Assembly (NCBI RefSeq): GCF_002860325.1
Contig: NZ_PKOJ01000004.1
Span: 124,001-188,000, forward strand
DNA length: 64,000 nt
Direction of reading: 5' to 3'
DNA from: Neptunicoccus cionae
GTDB taxonomy: Bacteria; Pseudomonadota; Alphaproteobacteria; Rhodobacterales; Rhodobacteraceae
In this document: one piece after another, positions 9,350 to 17,167 of the stretch
Layout of the letters: each line of letters begins with the position of its first letter
How positions within the stretch are numbered: the first letter of the stretch is position 1
Position numbers and translations under genes: made by a program
Notes under the pieces: generated by a model
What the model was told of the DNA's origin: nothing
Seen by the model: only the letters and a program-made list of their open reading frames with translations
The model's database searches: none

Positions 9350-9862
9350 ATGTCACCAGCAATATCCGTCTTCGACAGGCTTTGCCTTGCCCTTGCATGG
9401 CTTTCCGGCCTGATCGCCTTTTTTGTCATGTCCGTAACGTTTGTCGGTGTCGTCATGCGATACGGATTGCGTAGCCCGCTGGCAGGCGGCTTCGAGATGA
9501 TCGAGATCGGCATGGGCCTGATCGTTTTCACTGCCCTGCCATTCATGATCCGGCGGCGCAGCAACATAACGGTGACAATTCTGGTCGATCGGTTTCCCCC
9601 TGCCCTGCTGCGGGCAACCGGATTTGTGTCCGATGCCATCGGCGCGGCGCTGATGGGCTTCATCGCATGGCGGGTCTGGTTACAGGGAGAACGATTGCTG
9701 CGATACAACGAAGTGACAATGGAACTGCGTGTTCCAAAAGGACTGATCGCGCAAGGCATGTCGGTTTTGCTCGTGATCGCCGCTCTGGCATTTTTACTCT
9801 GCGCGGTTGAGGCCTTCATGCGCAACCGTCCCGCAACAAGCAATCGTCCGGGGAGCCTGTAA
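9350..9862 (+). CDS. TRAP transporter small permease subunit, system 1 (DctQ family)
   Basis: 170 residues with four predicted membrane segments (about residues 12-34, 46-64, 87-108 and 126-150), the expected size of a DctQ subunit. The motif ADEFE/ARGG-like loop appears as LRSPLAGGFEMIEIGMG. It forms the inner-membrane complex with the 12-segment subunit that follows, with a one-base overlap of stop and start (TAATG). Confidence 0.9.
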   Translation: MSPAISVFDRLCLALAWLSGLIAFFVMSVTFVGVVMRYGLRSPLAGGFEMIEIGMGLIVFTALPFMIRRRSNITVTILVDRFPPALLRATGFVSDAIGAALMGFIAWRVWLQGERLLRYNEVTMELRVPKGLIAQGMSVLLVIAALAFLLCAVEAFMRNRPATSNRPGSL

Positions 9863-11163
9863 TGGGAGTTTGGGAAATAGCAGCCATCTCCTTTGGCGGG
9901 GTCTTTGTATTGATGATGGGCGGGATGCCCATTGCGCTGGCCATGCTGCTGGTGGGGCTTTCGGGCATCTGGATAAACCTGTCCGAACGCACGGCCATGG
10001 GGATGATCGGGCAACTGCCGATCAACGCCACCATGTCTTATGAACTTTCGGTACTGCCGATGTTCATCCTGATGGGCGTATTCGTAACACGGGCCCGCAT
10101 GTCCGAAGATCTCTACCGTTTGTGTCACGGCTTCGTCGGCCATATGCGCGGCGGGCTGGCGGCGGCAACAATCCTTGCCTGCGGCGGGTTTTCCGCGCTG
10201 AGCGGATCATCCCTTGCCACCGCTGCAACCATGGCCAAAGTGGCTGTGCCAGAGATGCGGCGCTACGGCTACAAGGACGGGTTCGCTGCTTCGGCTGTGG
10301 CGGCGGGCGGGACACTTGGCATTCTTATTCCGCCTTCTGTGGTTCTCGTTCTTTACGGCATTGCCACAGGCACGGATATTGGCTCGCTCTTTATCGCCGG
10401 GATCATTCCGGGCATTCTGGCAATCCTGCTGTACCTGGCTGCGATCCGCGTTGCGGCCCAAATGGATCCGGAACGCGCCCCTGCTGCACCCCGAGTAGGA
10501 TGGGAAGTACGCCTGCGATACCTGCGCAGTGTTGGCCCGATCCTGCTGTTGTTTATCGGAATCATTGGTGGCCTGTACAAAGGCGTTTTCACCCCGACGG
10601 AAGCAGGGGGGGTCGGGGCTACCGGCGCGCTGGCCTTTGCGCTTTGGCGGCGATCCTTGTCTTGGCGCGATATGGTGGATTCGCTTGTGGAAACGGTCCA
10701 GACCACGGCCAGCCTGTTTCTGGTGTTGATTGGCGCTTTGGTGTTCTCCAACTACATGAACCTGATCGGCCTGCCGTCTGCCCTGTCCGACCTGATTACC
10801 TCGCTGGGGTTGGGACCGACCGCGGTGATTCTTTCGATCCTTGTGGTCTATCTGTTTCTCGGTATGTTCATGGAGAGCCTTTCCATGATCCTGCTGACGA
10901 TCCCGATTTTCTTTCCCATTGTCACACAACTCGGATTTGATCCGGTCTGGTTCGGCATCTTTGCAGTGATGGTGACAGAACTCTCGCTGATTACGCCGCC
11001 AGTCGGTTTGAACCTGTTCGTGATCAAATCCGTTATCGAAGATCTGTCAGTCGGGGAAATGTACAAAGGGATCCTGCCCTTCGTACTGGCGGACCTTTTG
11101 CGCATCATCATCATAATCGGCTTTCCGTGGATCGTCATGGTTCTGCCGGAACTGGCGCGTTAG
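9862..11163 (+). CDS. TRAP transporter large permease subunit, system 1 (DctM family)
   Basis: 433 residues, about 12 membrane segments, the sodium-coupled translocation subunit. Family motifs include GSSLATAATMAKVAVPEM near residue 115, GGTLGILIPPSVVLVLYG near 150 and FTPTEAGGVGA near 240; TPPVGLNLFVIK lies near 382. It starts at the DctQ stop and is followed two bases later by the MarR regulator, so all belong to one transcript. Confidence 0.93.
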   Translation: MGVWEIAAISFGGVFVLMMGGMPIALAMLLVGLSGIWINLSERTAMGMIGQLPINATMSYELSVLPMFILMGVFVTRARMSEDLYRLCHGFVGHMRGGLAAATILACGGFSALSGSSLATAATMAKVAVPEMRRYGYKDGFAASAVAAGGTLGILIPPSVVLVLYGIATGTDIGSLFIAGIIPGILAILLYLAAIRVAAQMDPERAPAAPRVGWEVRLRYLRSVGPILLLFIGIIGGLYKGVFTPTEAGGVGATGALAFALWRRSLSWRDMVDSLVETVQTTASLFLVLIGALVFSNYMNLIGLPSALSDLITSLGLGPTAVILSILVVYLFLGMFMESLSMILLTIPIFFPIVTQLGFDPVWFGIFAVMVTELSLITPPVGLNLFVIKSVIEDLSVGEMYKGILPFVLADLLRIIIIIGFPWIVMVLPELAR

Positions 11164-11165
11164 AC

Positions 11166-11693
11166 ATGCCTAAACAGAACAAGACGACGGCCCCACAGGA
11201 TGCCCCGCTGGAATACGGATCAGAAGTTGCGCCCGACAGTGACTCGATTGATCAGGGCATGTTGCAGGATTTCATGGGAATGTATCTGCGCCGCGCCTAT
11301 GAGGTCGCCTATGAGGATTTTCGCAGGCGGCTTGGCAAAGATGCCATGCAGCCCGGATATTTCACGATCCTGACGCTGATTGTGCGGAACCCCCGCATCA
11401 GCCAGACCCAGATCGGCGCGGCCTCGGCGCGGGACAAATCCAGCGTCACCAAGGCGCTGCGGGCAATGGAGGATGCAGGGTTGATCCAGCGGCTGCGCTC
11501 TGCCAGCGACAGACGCATTCATTTGAGTGTTGCGACAGAAGAAGGCATCGCAATGCAAAAGCAGATGGAACTAAAAGCCGCCGCCCACGTGCAAGCCCTG
11601 CACGACGCCGTCGGAGCAGAGCGTTACGAAGGTTTTCTGGATACCATGAAAGATATGATCCGCACGTTGGAGCAATCGGCCTGTGAAAAATAG
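11166..11693 (+). CDS. MarR family transcriptional regulator
   Basis: 175 residues from the ATG at 11166, three bases after the permease stop; an in-frame ATG at 11127 would lie inside the permease gene and add atypical residues. A winged helix is clear: ISQTQIGAASARDKSSVTKALRAMEDAGLI (recognition region) and then the wing RSASDRRIHLSVATEEG, around residues 80-135. As the last gene of the operon it probably responds to the imported acid or its breakdown product and controls the divergent promoter at 5464-5561; this is inference from position. Confidence 0.88.
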   Translation: MPKQNKTTAPQDAPLEYGSEVAPDSDSIDQGMLQDFMGMYLRRAYEVAYEDFRRRLGKDAMQPGYFTILTLIVRNPRISQTQIGAASARDKSSVTKALRAMEDAGLIQRLRSASDRRIHLSVATEEGIAMQKQMELKAAAHVQALHDAVGAERYEGFLDTMKDMIRTLEQSACEK

Positions 11694-11699
11694 GAAAAG

Positions 11700-11727
11700 T
11701 ACGATCCGGCCTGTTCGCCGGATCGTA
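11700..11727. terminator. Bidirectional terminator between convergent operons
   Basis: A perfect 11-base stem (TACGATCCGGC / GCCGGATCGTA) with a 6-base loop CTGTTC. It is flanked by GAAAAG on the left and TAAAAC on the right, and lies between the MarR stop and the RuBisCO-like gene stop of the opposite operon. This is the best terminator candidate in the window. Confidence 0.8.
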
Positions 11728-11735
11728 TAAAACTC

Positions 11736-12863
11736 TTACGCCGATAAAGCACTGCGCATTTCGCGGATTGCGTCGCCAATGTTTTCTCCGTAGCGCAGCA
11801 GGCTGCCGCCAAGCAGATAGACGCAATCCTCGCCATAATGGGCCATCATATCCCCCAGCCGGTCAAGTGACATACCTCCCCCCGGACTGGGCAGGATAGC
11901 CGGGCCGACACCGGAGCCCGCACGACAGGCATCCACGATCGCGCTGCATTCCTCTTTTGAGAAGCCGAAACGCCCGCCGTAGTTCGGAAAGACAGAAATA
12001 TCTGCCCCCGCCAGCCGCATCAACTGGCCGAACAGCATCCCGTGGCTGTACCCGTGATCCGGCGACAGCACATAAGGCCCCAAGTGGCTTGGGTGGGCCA
12101 TGATCGGCAGATCGAAATCCCTATCCTGCGCAAGACGGTTCATGGCGTCAAAACCGAACAGGCCGGGGATCAGCAGGATACCACCGGCACCTGCCTCTTT
12201 GGCATAATAGGCCAGATCGCGAACCTGATCCCCGTGACCGCCAATGCTGGCAAAGTAGAGCGCGCGGGTAGTGTCCCCCTGATCCGCCCTTTCCCGGTTT
12301 GCCCTCTGAACCGCTGCGGCACAGGCTTTCACCCGTTCTTTAAACGGGGCAGCATCCTGATTGGACAGTCCGTGGTCCTCTTTCACGATATCCGCGCCCG
12401 CCACAGCCGTCAGATAGCACAGCCGCGCCAGTGTTTCGGACGAACTGCCCTGTGGTTTGATCACGGGACAGACATAGCCCCCGGATTTCCGCCCCGTCAG
12501 TTCGCGCAAACCCGCAGCGCCAAAGCGTGCGCCGGGAAACCGCGCTGATAAATCGGCATTCACGCTCAGATCAATAGCTTTAACACCACGCAGGATTGAA
12601 GCGTTACCGAGGATCACGTTCAGCAGTTGGGGCAGTTCATGCCCCACCGCATCCACATGATACCCGATCCGCCCGACCCAGACTCCGTTGCCACAGTCCG
12701 TAACCGCTTCGACCTGACCCAGCACAGTGTCTTCTACATAGCCCGCTGGGACAACATCGCGGGGGATCTCAACCGTGTCTTCCAACGCGATTGCTTCGGC
12801 GCGGGCCATTGCATCGGCATCATCTTCCGCAACAATCCTGTAGGTTACGGTGAAACGCTCCAT
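11736..12863 (-). CDS. RuBisCO-like protein (form IV)
   Basis: 375 residues with the RuBisCO large-subunit fold, shorter than true RuBisCO (about 460-490). Lys in VIKPQGSSS (Lys136) matches the substrate-binding Lys175 of RuBisCO. The activating segment reads DIVKEDHG: Lys161 and Asp163 match Lys201 and Asp203, but the third metal ligand Glu204 is His164. The phosphate loops are changed (LPSPGGGMS, YLLGGSLL). It therefore should not fix CO2. Known relatives are enolases or isomerases of 5-methylthioribulose-1-phosphate, or act on isoapionate phosphate. Last gene of the ABC-transketolase operon, with a one-base overlap with the transketolase C subunit. MtnK and MtnA on the facing operon make a thiomethyl- or deoxy-ribulose phosphate the best guess. 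Confidence 0.9.
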   Translation of the reverse strand: MERFTVTYRIVAEDDADAMARAEAIALEDTVEIPRDVVPAGYVEDTVLGQVEAVTDCGNGVWVGRIGYHVDAVGHELPQLLNVILGNASILRGVKAIDLSVNADLSARFPGARFGAAGLRELTGRKSGGYVCPVIKPQGSSSETLARLCYLTAVAGADIVKEDHGLSNQDAAPFKERVKACAAAVQRANRERADQGDTTRALYFASIGGHGDQVRDLAYYAKEAGAGGILLIPGLFGFDAMNRLAQDRDFDLPIMAHPSHLGPYVLSPDHGYSHGMLFGQLMRLAGADISVFPNYGGRFGFSKEECSAIVDACRAGSGVGPAILPSPGGGMSLDRLGDMMAHYGEDCVYLLGGSLLRYGENIGDAIREMRSALSA

Positions 12864-13867
12864 CAGAGGCCCTCCGCCTTGGCCAGCGAGTGGACGGCGT
12901 CAACGCGGGCTTCCGCCAGATCGGCTTCGCTAATGCCGAGTTTCTTTCCCAGCAGATCCTCAACCCCTTGGGTCAGCGCCAGCGCATCCAGCCCGTAATA
13001 GCGCATCAGATAGGCGCGGCTGCCACCATGGGCATAAGTGTCCTTCAAACCCAGACGGCGCAGTTTCTTGCCAACACCATTGTCCGCCATGACCTCTGCC
13101 ACCAGCGAGCCGATACCCCCTTCGGTAACGTGGTTTTCCAGCGTGATCACCCCGCCTTTGACCGCGTTGATATGGTCAAGGATTGCCTCGGCATTAAACG
13201 GTTTGATGGTGTGCAGGTGCAAATGGCGCACGGAAACGCCCGCCGCTTCCAGCGCTTTGGTTGCACGCATGGCTTCTTCGGTGGTGATGCCGGCAGTGAC
13301 GATCAAGACGTCATTGCCAAGGCTGAGTTCGCGCATCTCTCCGACTTTGATCGGCGTGTCGAACAGGCGCGGCATGGAACCGCGCAGGACGCGGCAATAT
13401 ACCGGACCGTCAATGCTGTCAGCCGCTTCACAGATGCTCTCCACCTCGGTCGCATCGCCGGTTTCAAGGATGGTCATATTCGGCATCGAGCGCATGACCG
13501 AAATATCCTCGATCGCCTGATGGGTCATGCCCCCCGGCGTGGTGATACCGGGCAAAAAGCCCATGATCCGAACCTTGCGCCGTGGATAGGCAATAGACGC
13601 CATCAACTGGTCATAGGGACGACGATAAGTGAAGACCCCGAAGGTGTGGATAAAGGGGCGATACCCCGCAAGACCAAGCCCGCCGCAGAAGCTCATCATG
13701 TTCTGTTCAGCCATCCCCATCGAGAGGAACTGGTCAGGGTGGTTGTCGCGGAATTTGTCGATTTCACAAGACGATGTCAGATCCGCAGAGATACACAGAA
13801 CCTCGGGATTGGCGAGTGCGTGTTTTTCAAAAGCCCGCTCGTAGGGGCGGCTTACCATTTCTACCAT
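12863..13867 (-). CDS. Transketolase, C-terminal subunit
   Basis: 334 residues holding the pyrimidine-binding and C-terminal domains of a transketolase that is split in two genes. The ThDP-activating glutamate is in GMAEQNMMSF (Glu54). TPGGMTHQAIEDISVMRSMPN (about 112-132) matches the transketolase 'G.THQ..ED' substrate and cofactor segment. The N-terminal half is encoded 14 bases upstream. Split transketolases serve in apulose-4-phosphate cleavage and other special pentose pathways, rather than the central pentose phosphate pathway. The operon context (sugar importer, RuBisCO-like protein) suggests a ketose-phosphate donor special to this locus. Confidence 0.9.
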   Translation of the reverse strand: MVEMVSRPYERAFEKHALANPEVLCISADLTSSCEIDKFRDNHPDQFLSMGMAEQNMMSFCGGLGLAGYRPFIHTFGVFTYRRPYDQLMASIAYPRRKVRIMGFLPGITTPGGMTHQAIEDISVMRSMPNMTILETGDATEVESICEAADSIDGPVYCRVLRGSMPRLFDTPIKVGEMRELSLGNDVLIVTAGITTEEAMRATKALEAAGVSVRHLHLHTIKPFNAEAILDHINAVKGGVITLENHVTEGGIGSLVAEVMADNGVGKKLRRLGLKDTYAHGGSRAYLMRYYGLDALALTQGVEDLLGKKLGISEADLAEARVDAVHSLAKAEGL

Positions 13868-13881
13868 TTTAACGGCTCCGG

Positions 13882-14823
13882 TCAGTGGGCGTAGTCGATG
13901 GGGTCAACACCCAAAGATTCAGCGATTGAGATGTTCATGCGGGCGCGTTCGTCTTCGGATTTGAAACGCACGTAGTGGAGGCGCGGGAAGCGCTCTTCCA
14001 GAATCGGCATGGCGTGGAACGGGTTGGAATTGGCCAGAATGATCAAGGGCTTGCCTTCGTGTTTCGTTTTGGCAGCCTCGCGCATATCATTAACGTTGTG
14101 GGCGTCTACCTCGACCACTACAGCGCCGAAGTTTTCCATCTTGGTCTTGATGTCACCCACTTCCATAACGGAATCCATCGCCCCGTCACATTGCTGGCGG
14201 TTCACATCCATAATCGCTTTGACGTTGTCGATGCGGTGGTGCGCACAGCATTGGATCGCCTCCCATGTCTGGCCTTCCTGCACTTCGCCGTCGGACATAT
14301 AGACCCAGACACGGCCCTTTTCGCCCTTGCGTTTGCGCGCCCAAGCCAGACCTGCGGCTGTAGACAGACCGATGCCAAGCGTGCCGTTATGCACCTCCAT
14401 GCCCGGGCTGTGCTCTGCGCCGATCATCTCAACGCTGGACCCGTCCTTGTTGAACATCTCCAGACCTTCAGCCGCCATACGGCCCGTTTCGATCAGCGTC
14501 GCATAGGCCACCAGCGCATAGTGGGCAGGGGCGATAAACAGACGGTCAAAATCGGGTTCGAACGGGCCGTTGTAACCGGCCCCTGTGTGATAATCCGGAT
14601 TGTCCGCATGGGGCACACCGCCGAAAGGCTTCGGGATCATCGGCAGGGTTGGCGCGCCAAGGTTCAGCTCCTCGTTATAGAGCCACGCCAGTTGTTCGGC
14701 AGAGGAGCAGGCTTGCGACAGATACCCGCCATTGTTGCGCATCGCATGTTCAAACACGCGGCGGCGAATTCCCAGGGCGATGTCTTCGGTGGTTCGTTCG
14801 TTCTTCACGGCAATATTCCACAT
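13882..14823 (-). CDS. Transketolase, N-terminal (thiamine diphosphate) subunit
   Basis: 313 residues. It carries the diphosphate-binding half: SDGEVQEGQTWEA at about 177-189 stands for the GDGE...N motif, ending at Asn208 (DVNRQQ), and APAHYALVAY near 98-107 is the counterpart of the transketolase SPGHxS histidine loop. EHSPGMEVHNGTLGIGLS (137-154) is the typical 'PG.E.. GSLGQGL' segment. Residues 56-90 are a Pro/Gly-rich insert (about APTLPMIPKPFGG onward) longer than I expect in split transketolases, perhaps shaping the donor site. Pairs with the downstream C-terminal subunit. A 261-base leader with a hairpin separates it from the upstream binding-protein gene. Confidence 0.9.
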   Translation of the reverse strand: MWNIAVKNERTTEDIALGIRRRVFEHAMRNNGGYLSQACSSAEQLAWLYNEELNLGAPTLPMIPKPFGGVPHADNPDYHTGAGYNGPFEPDFDRLFIAPAHYALVAYATLIETGRMAAEGLEMFNKDGSSVEMIGAEHSPGMEVHNGTLGIGLSTAAGLAWARKRKGEKGRVWVYMSDGEVQEGQTWEAIQCCAHHRIDNVKAIMDVNRQQCDGAMDSVMEVGDIKTKMENFGAVVVEVDAHNVNDMREAAKTKHEGKPLIILANSNPFHAMPILEERFPRLHYVRFKSEDERARMNISIAESLGVDPIDYAH

Positions 14824-15044
14824 TGGCCGGCGCGGGGGCCGACAGGTTAAAGGAGGACCGGTTGGTCGGTTTCGGGGCGAAAGGCGCGGTTAGACCGTCA
14901 CATCCTTTCGCGAAAGAAATCGGGTGAGGGGCGCAATGAAAGACATTCCGGAACAGCGGGCTGTTGGCCGGTTCGGATACAGAATGCGGGGTGCGACAGG
15001 CTGTGCATGACAGTTTCCCTCGGGGATAAAGTGCGTTCGGGGCA

Positions 15045-15077
15045 TCGACCGGCCTGCATGAAAAGCGGGCCGGTCGA
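15045..15077 (-). terminator. Hairpin after sugar-binding protein gene
   Basis: TCGACCGGCC (15045-15054) and GGCCGGTCGA (15068-15077) form a perfect 10-base GC-rich stem with a 13-base loop, 7 bases after the stop of the periplasmic binding protein on the minus strand. The transketolase genes follow further down the same strand, so it probably acts as an attenuator or mRNA 3'-end stabiliser. The rest of 14824-15084 shows no gene. Confidence 0.6.
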
Positions 15078-15084
15078 ACAAGAT

Positions 15085-16125
15085 TTAGCGTTTGGGCAAT
15101 GGCATCCAGTCAGCCATTGCAACGTCTGCATGCTGGAATTGCGGCATCTTGGCGCCCAGTTCTTCCATGTTGCTGACGTCCTGTTCATTCAGAAAATCCT
15201 GCGTGATCAGGGTCGGTGGAACCACAACGGAGTTGCCCGGGTTTTCACCGGTCAGCAGCAGCGCAAGCGTCCGTACAGAAACCTCACCCACTACGGCAGG
15301 ATTGGTAGCAACTGTCGCCACCCAAGCGGAATCCGGTTCACGCATGGCAGAAATATCCGCGGTAGAGACATCGGCGGAATAGATTTTGATGTCTTGCGAC
15401 AGGCCTGCTTCATCTACTGCAATCTTCACGCCTTTGGCGAATTCGTCAAAAGGTGCGAACATTACATTAATGGTCGGATTGGCTTGCAGAATAGAACGGG
15501 CCTGATTTGCAACCGCATTGGCAATCGGGTTGTCGAGCGTTCCGAAAACCGCCGCTTCCTTGATGCCCGGGTTGGCCTGTTTCACTTCTTCCCACGCCAC
15601 ATCACGACGGTCCAGCGGCGCGATGCCCGGAACATAGACGTAACCGGCCGTGAAATCGGTGCCGTTGTCTGCAATCGCCTGATCCAGAGCCAGTTTGCCC
15701 AGCAGATAATCCGACTGTTCGATCTGCGGGATGGCTTCGTTTTCCACATCCACGTCAAAGGCAACGACCTTGATGCCTGCATCAACAGCGCGCTGTGCGG
15801 CGTCTTTCATGGATTCGGTCAGACCGTGCTGGATGATGATCCCGTCCACACCAAGGGCGATGGCCTGATCCACCATGTCCGCCTGCAAAGCCGCGTCCTG
15901 ACGGCTGTCAAACACCCGCAGATCCATGCCGATTGCCGCAGCCTGTGCTTCCACACCCGACAGGTATGACTGGAAGAAATCACCGGTGGACAGATACCGA
16001 ACCAGTGCGATTTTCACGTCCGCAGGTTTGTCCAGCGGTGCAGGCATTTCCGCAAATGCGGCGCTACCCAGACCTGTCGCAAGGGCTGCAAGCCCGGCGA
16101 ATTTTATAAAATGACGTCTCAACAT
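15085..16125 (-). CDS. Sugar ABC transporter periplasmic binding protein (RbsB-like)
   Basis: 346 residues. A signal peptide (MLRRHFIKFAGLAALATGLG..., cut near AFAEM at about 26) precedes a periplasmic binding protein type 1 fold: LVRYLSTGDFFQSYLSGVEAQ near 41, GVDGIIIQHGLTES near 92 and KVVAFDVDVEN near 119. The family carries monosaccharides such as ribose, xylose, apiose and autoinducer-2. It is third in an A-C-B ordered importer operon that continues into transketolase and the RuBisCO-like protein. From the facing mtnK-mtnA genes, 5-methylthioribose or 5-deoxyribose is the inferred ligand. Confidence 0.9.
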   Translation of the reverse strand: MLRRHFIKFAGLAALATGLGSAAFAEMPAPLDKPADVKIALVRYLSTGDFFQSYLSGVEAQAAAIGMDLRVFDSRQDAALQADMVDQAIALGVDGIIIQHGLTESMKDAAQRAVDAGIKVVAFDVDVENEAIPQIEQSDYLLGKLALDQAIADNGTDFTAGYVYVPGIAPLDRRDVAWEEVKQANPGIKEAAVFGTLDNPIANAVANQARSILQANPTINVMFAPFDEFAKGVKIAVDEAGLSQDIKIYSADVSTADISAMREPDSAWVATVATNPAVVGEVSVRTLALLLTGENPGNSVVVPPTLITQDFLNEQDVSNMEELGAKMPQFQHADVAMADWMPLPKR

Positions 16126-16148
16126 GATTTTTTCCTCCCATCAGTTGA

Positions 16149-17165
16149 TTAGGTTTTTCCACCCGCGCCACGCTTGGCGCTCAGGTAGAAGGTAAAGACG
16201 AGCGCAATCACCAGAACCGCGCCTTTGACGAAATCTTGGGTGTAATACGGGGCGTTCATCATGGTCAGCCCTTGCAGAAGAATGCCCACGAAAAGCGCGC
16301 CAACTGCTGTACCGAAAGCATTGGGGCGGGCCGCGCCAAGCACAGCGAAACCGATCAATGCCGCCGCCACACTGTCCAGCAACAGGTTGTTTCCGCTGGC
16401 AATGTCGCCGCGCCCCAACCGCGCCGCCAGCAAGATGCCACCGATAGAGGCTGTCACACCGGAGATCATATAAGCGGCGATCTTGTAACGGTTTACATTT
16501 GCTCCAACCAGTGCGGCTGCACGCTCGTTGGAGCCGATCGCGTACATCAGGCGGCCATGGCGTGTCAGTTCAAGAAACACATAGATGGCAAGGGCTGTCA
16601 CAAGGAAGATCACAACCGGAACCGGAACCAGACGCTCCACCACCAGATCGAAACGGTGCCGACCGAGCCACAGGAAGGCTTGGGAAAATGCGCCTTCCGC
16701 CACGCTGCCATCGGGCAGTTTCATGCCGGTTGCGATGGAATTTCCCTGTGTGGGAATCCGCTGCAGGCCGATCAGCAAGAACATCATCCCCAAGGTGGCC
16801 AGCAGGTCCGGCACTTTGAACTTCACGATCAGCAGGCCGTTGATCAATCCCACCACAGCGCCCATCAAAAGGCACAGCATCACAGCGGAAAAGGCCGACA
16901 TTTCAAGGATCACCATCGCATAGGCCGAGAGCATCAACGAAGTTGTCGCAACCGATCCGATTGACAGGTCAAACCCGTCCACCACCAGCGTACAGGTCAC
17001 GCCAAGTGCCAGAATACCCGTGATGGCAACGGATTGCAGAATGAAAGCCGCAGAACGGGGCGAAGCGAAACCGCTTGCAGAGAGGCTGAAGTACAGCACC
17101 AGCCCTAACAACAGGATCAAAAAGCCGAAGCGGATCGCAAAGTTCAGGATTTTCTCGTTCTTCAT
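16149..17165 (-). CDS. Sugar ABC transporter permease (RbsC-like)
   Basis: 338 residues, about ten membrane segments, of the branched-chain/ribose permease family. Landmarks are GILALGVTCTLVVDGFDLSIGS near residues 51-72, GLINGLLIVKFKVPDLLATLG near 105-125, and the EAA-like loop SNERAAALVGANVNRYKIAAYM near 217-238. It would form the homodimeric channel fed by the binding protein and driven by the two-domain ATPase two bases upstream in transcript order. Confidence 0.92.
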   Translation of the reverse strand: MKNEKILNFAIRFGFLILLLGLVLYFSLSASGFASPRSAAFILQSVAITGILALGVTCTLVVDGFDLSIGSVATTSLMLSAYAMVILEMSAFSAVMLCLLMGAVVGLINGLLIVKFKVPDLLATLGMMFLLIGLQRIPTQGNSIATGMKLPDGSVAEGAFSQAFLWLGRHRFDLVVERLVPVPVVIFLVTALAIYVFLELTRHGRLMYAIGSNERAAALVGANVNRYKIAAYMISGVTASIGGILLAARLGRGDIASGNNLLLDSVAAALIGFAVLGAARPNAFGTAVGALFVGILLQGLTMMNAPYYTQDFVKGAVLVIALVFTFYLSAKRGAGGKT

Positions 17166-17167
17166 AG

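Noticed and set aside
11736-12863. Reading this gene as a true carbon-fixing RuBisCO.
   Set aside because: It is about 100 residues too short, the third metal ligand is histidine, phosphate-binding loops are altered, and no small subunit or phosphoribulokinase gene is present.
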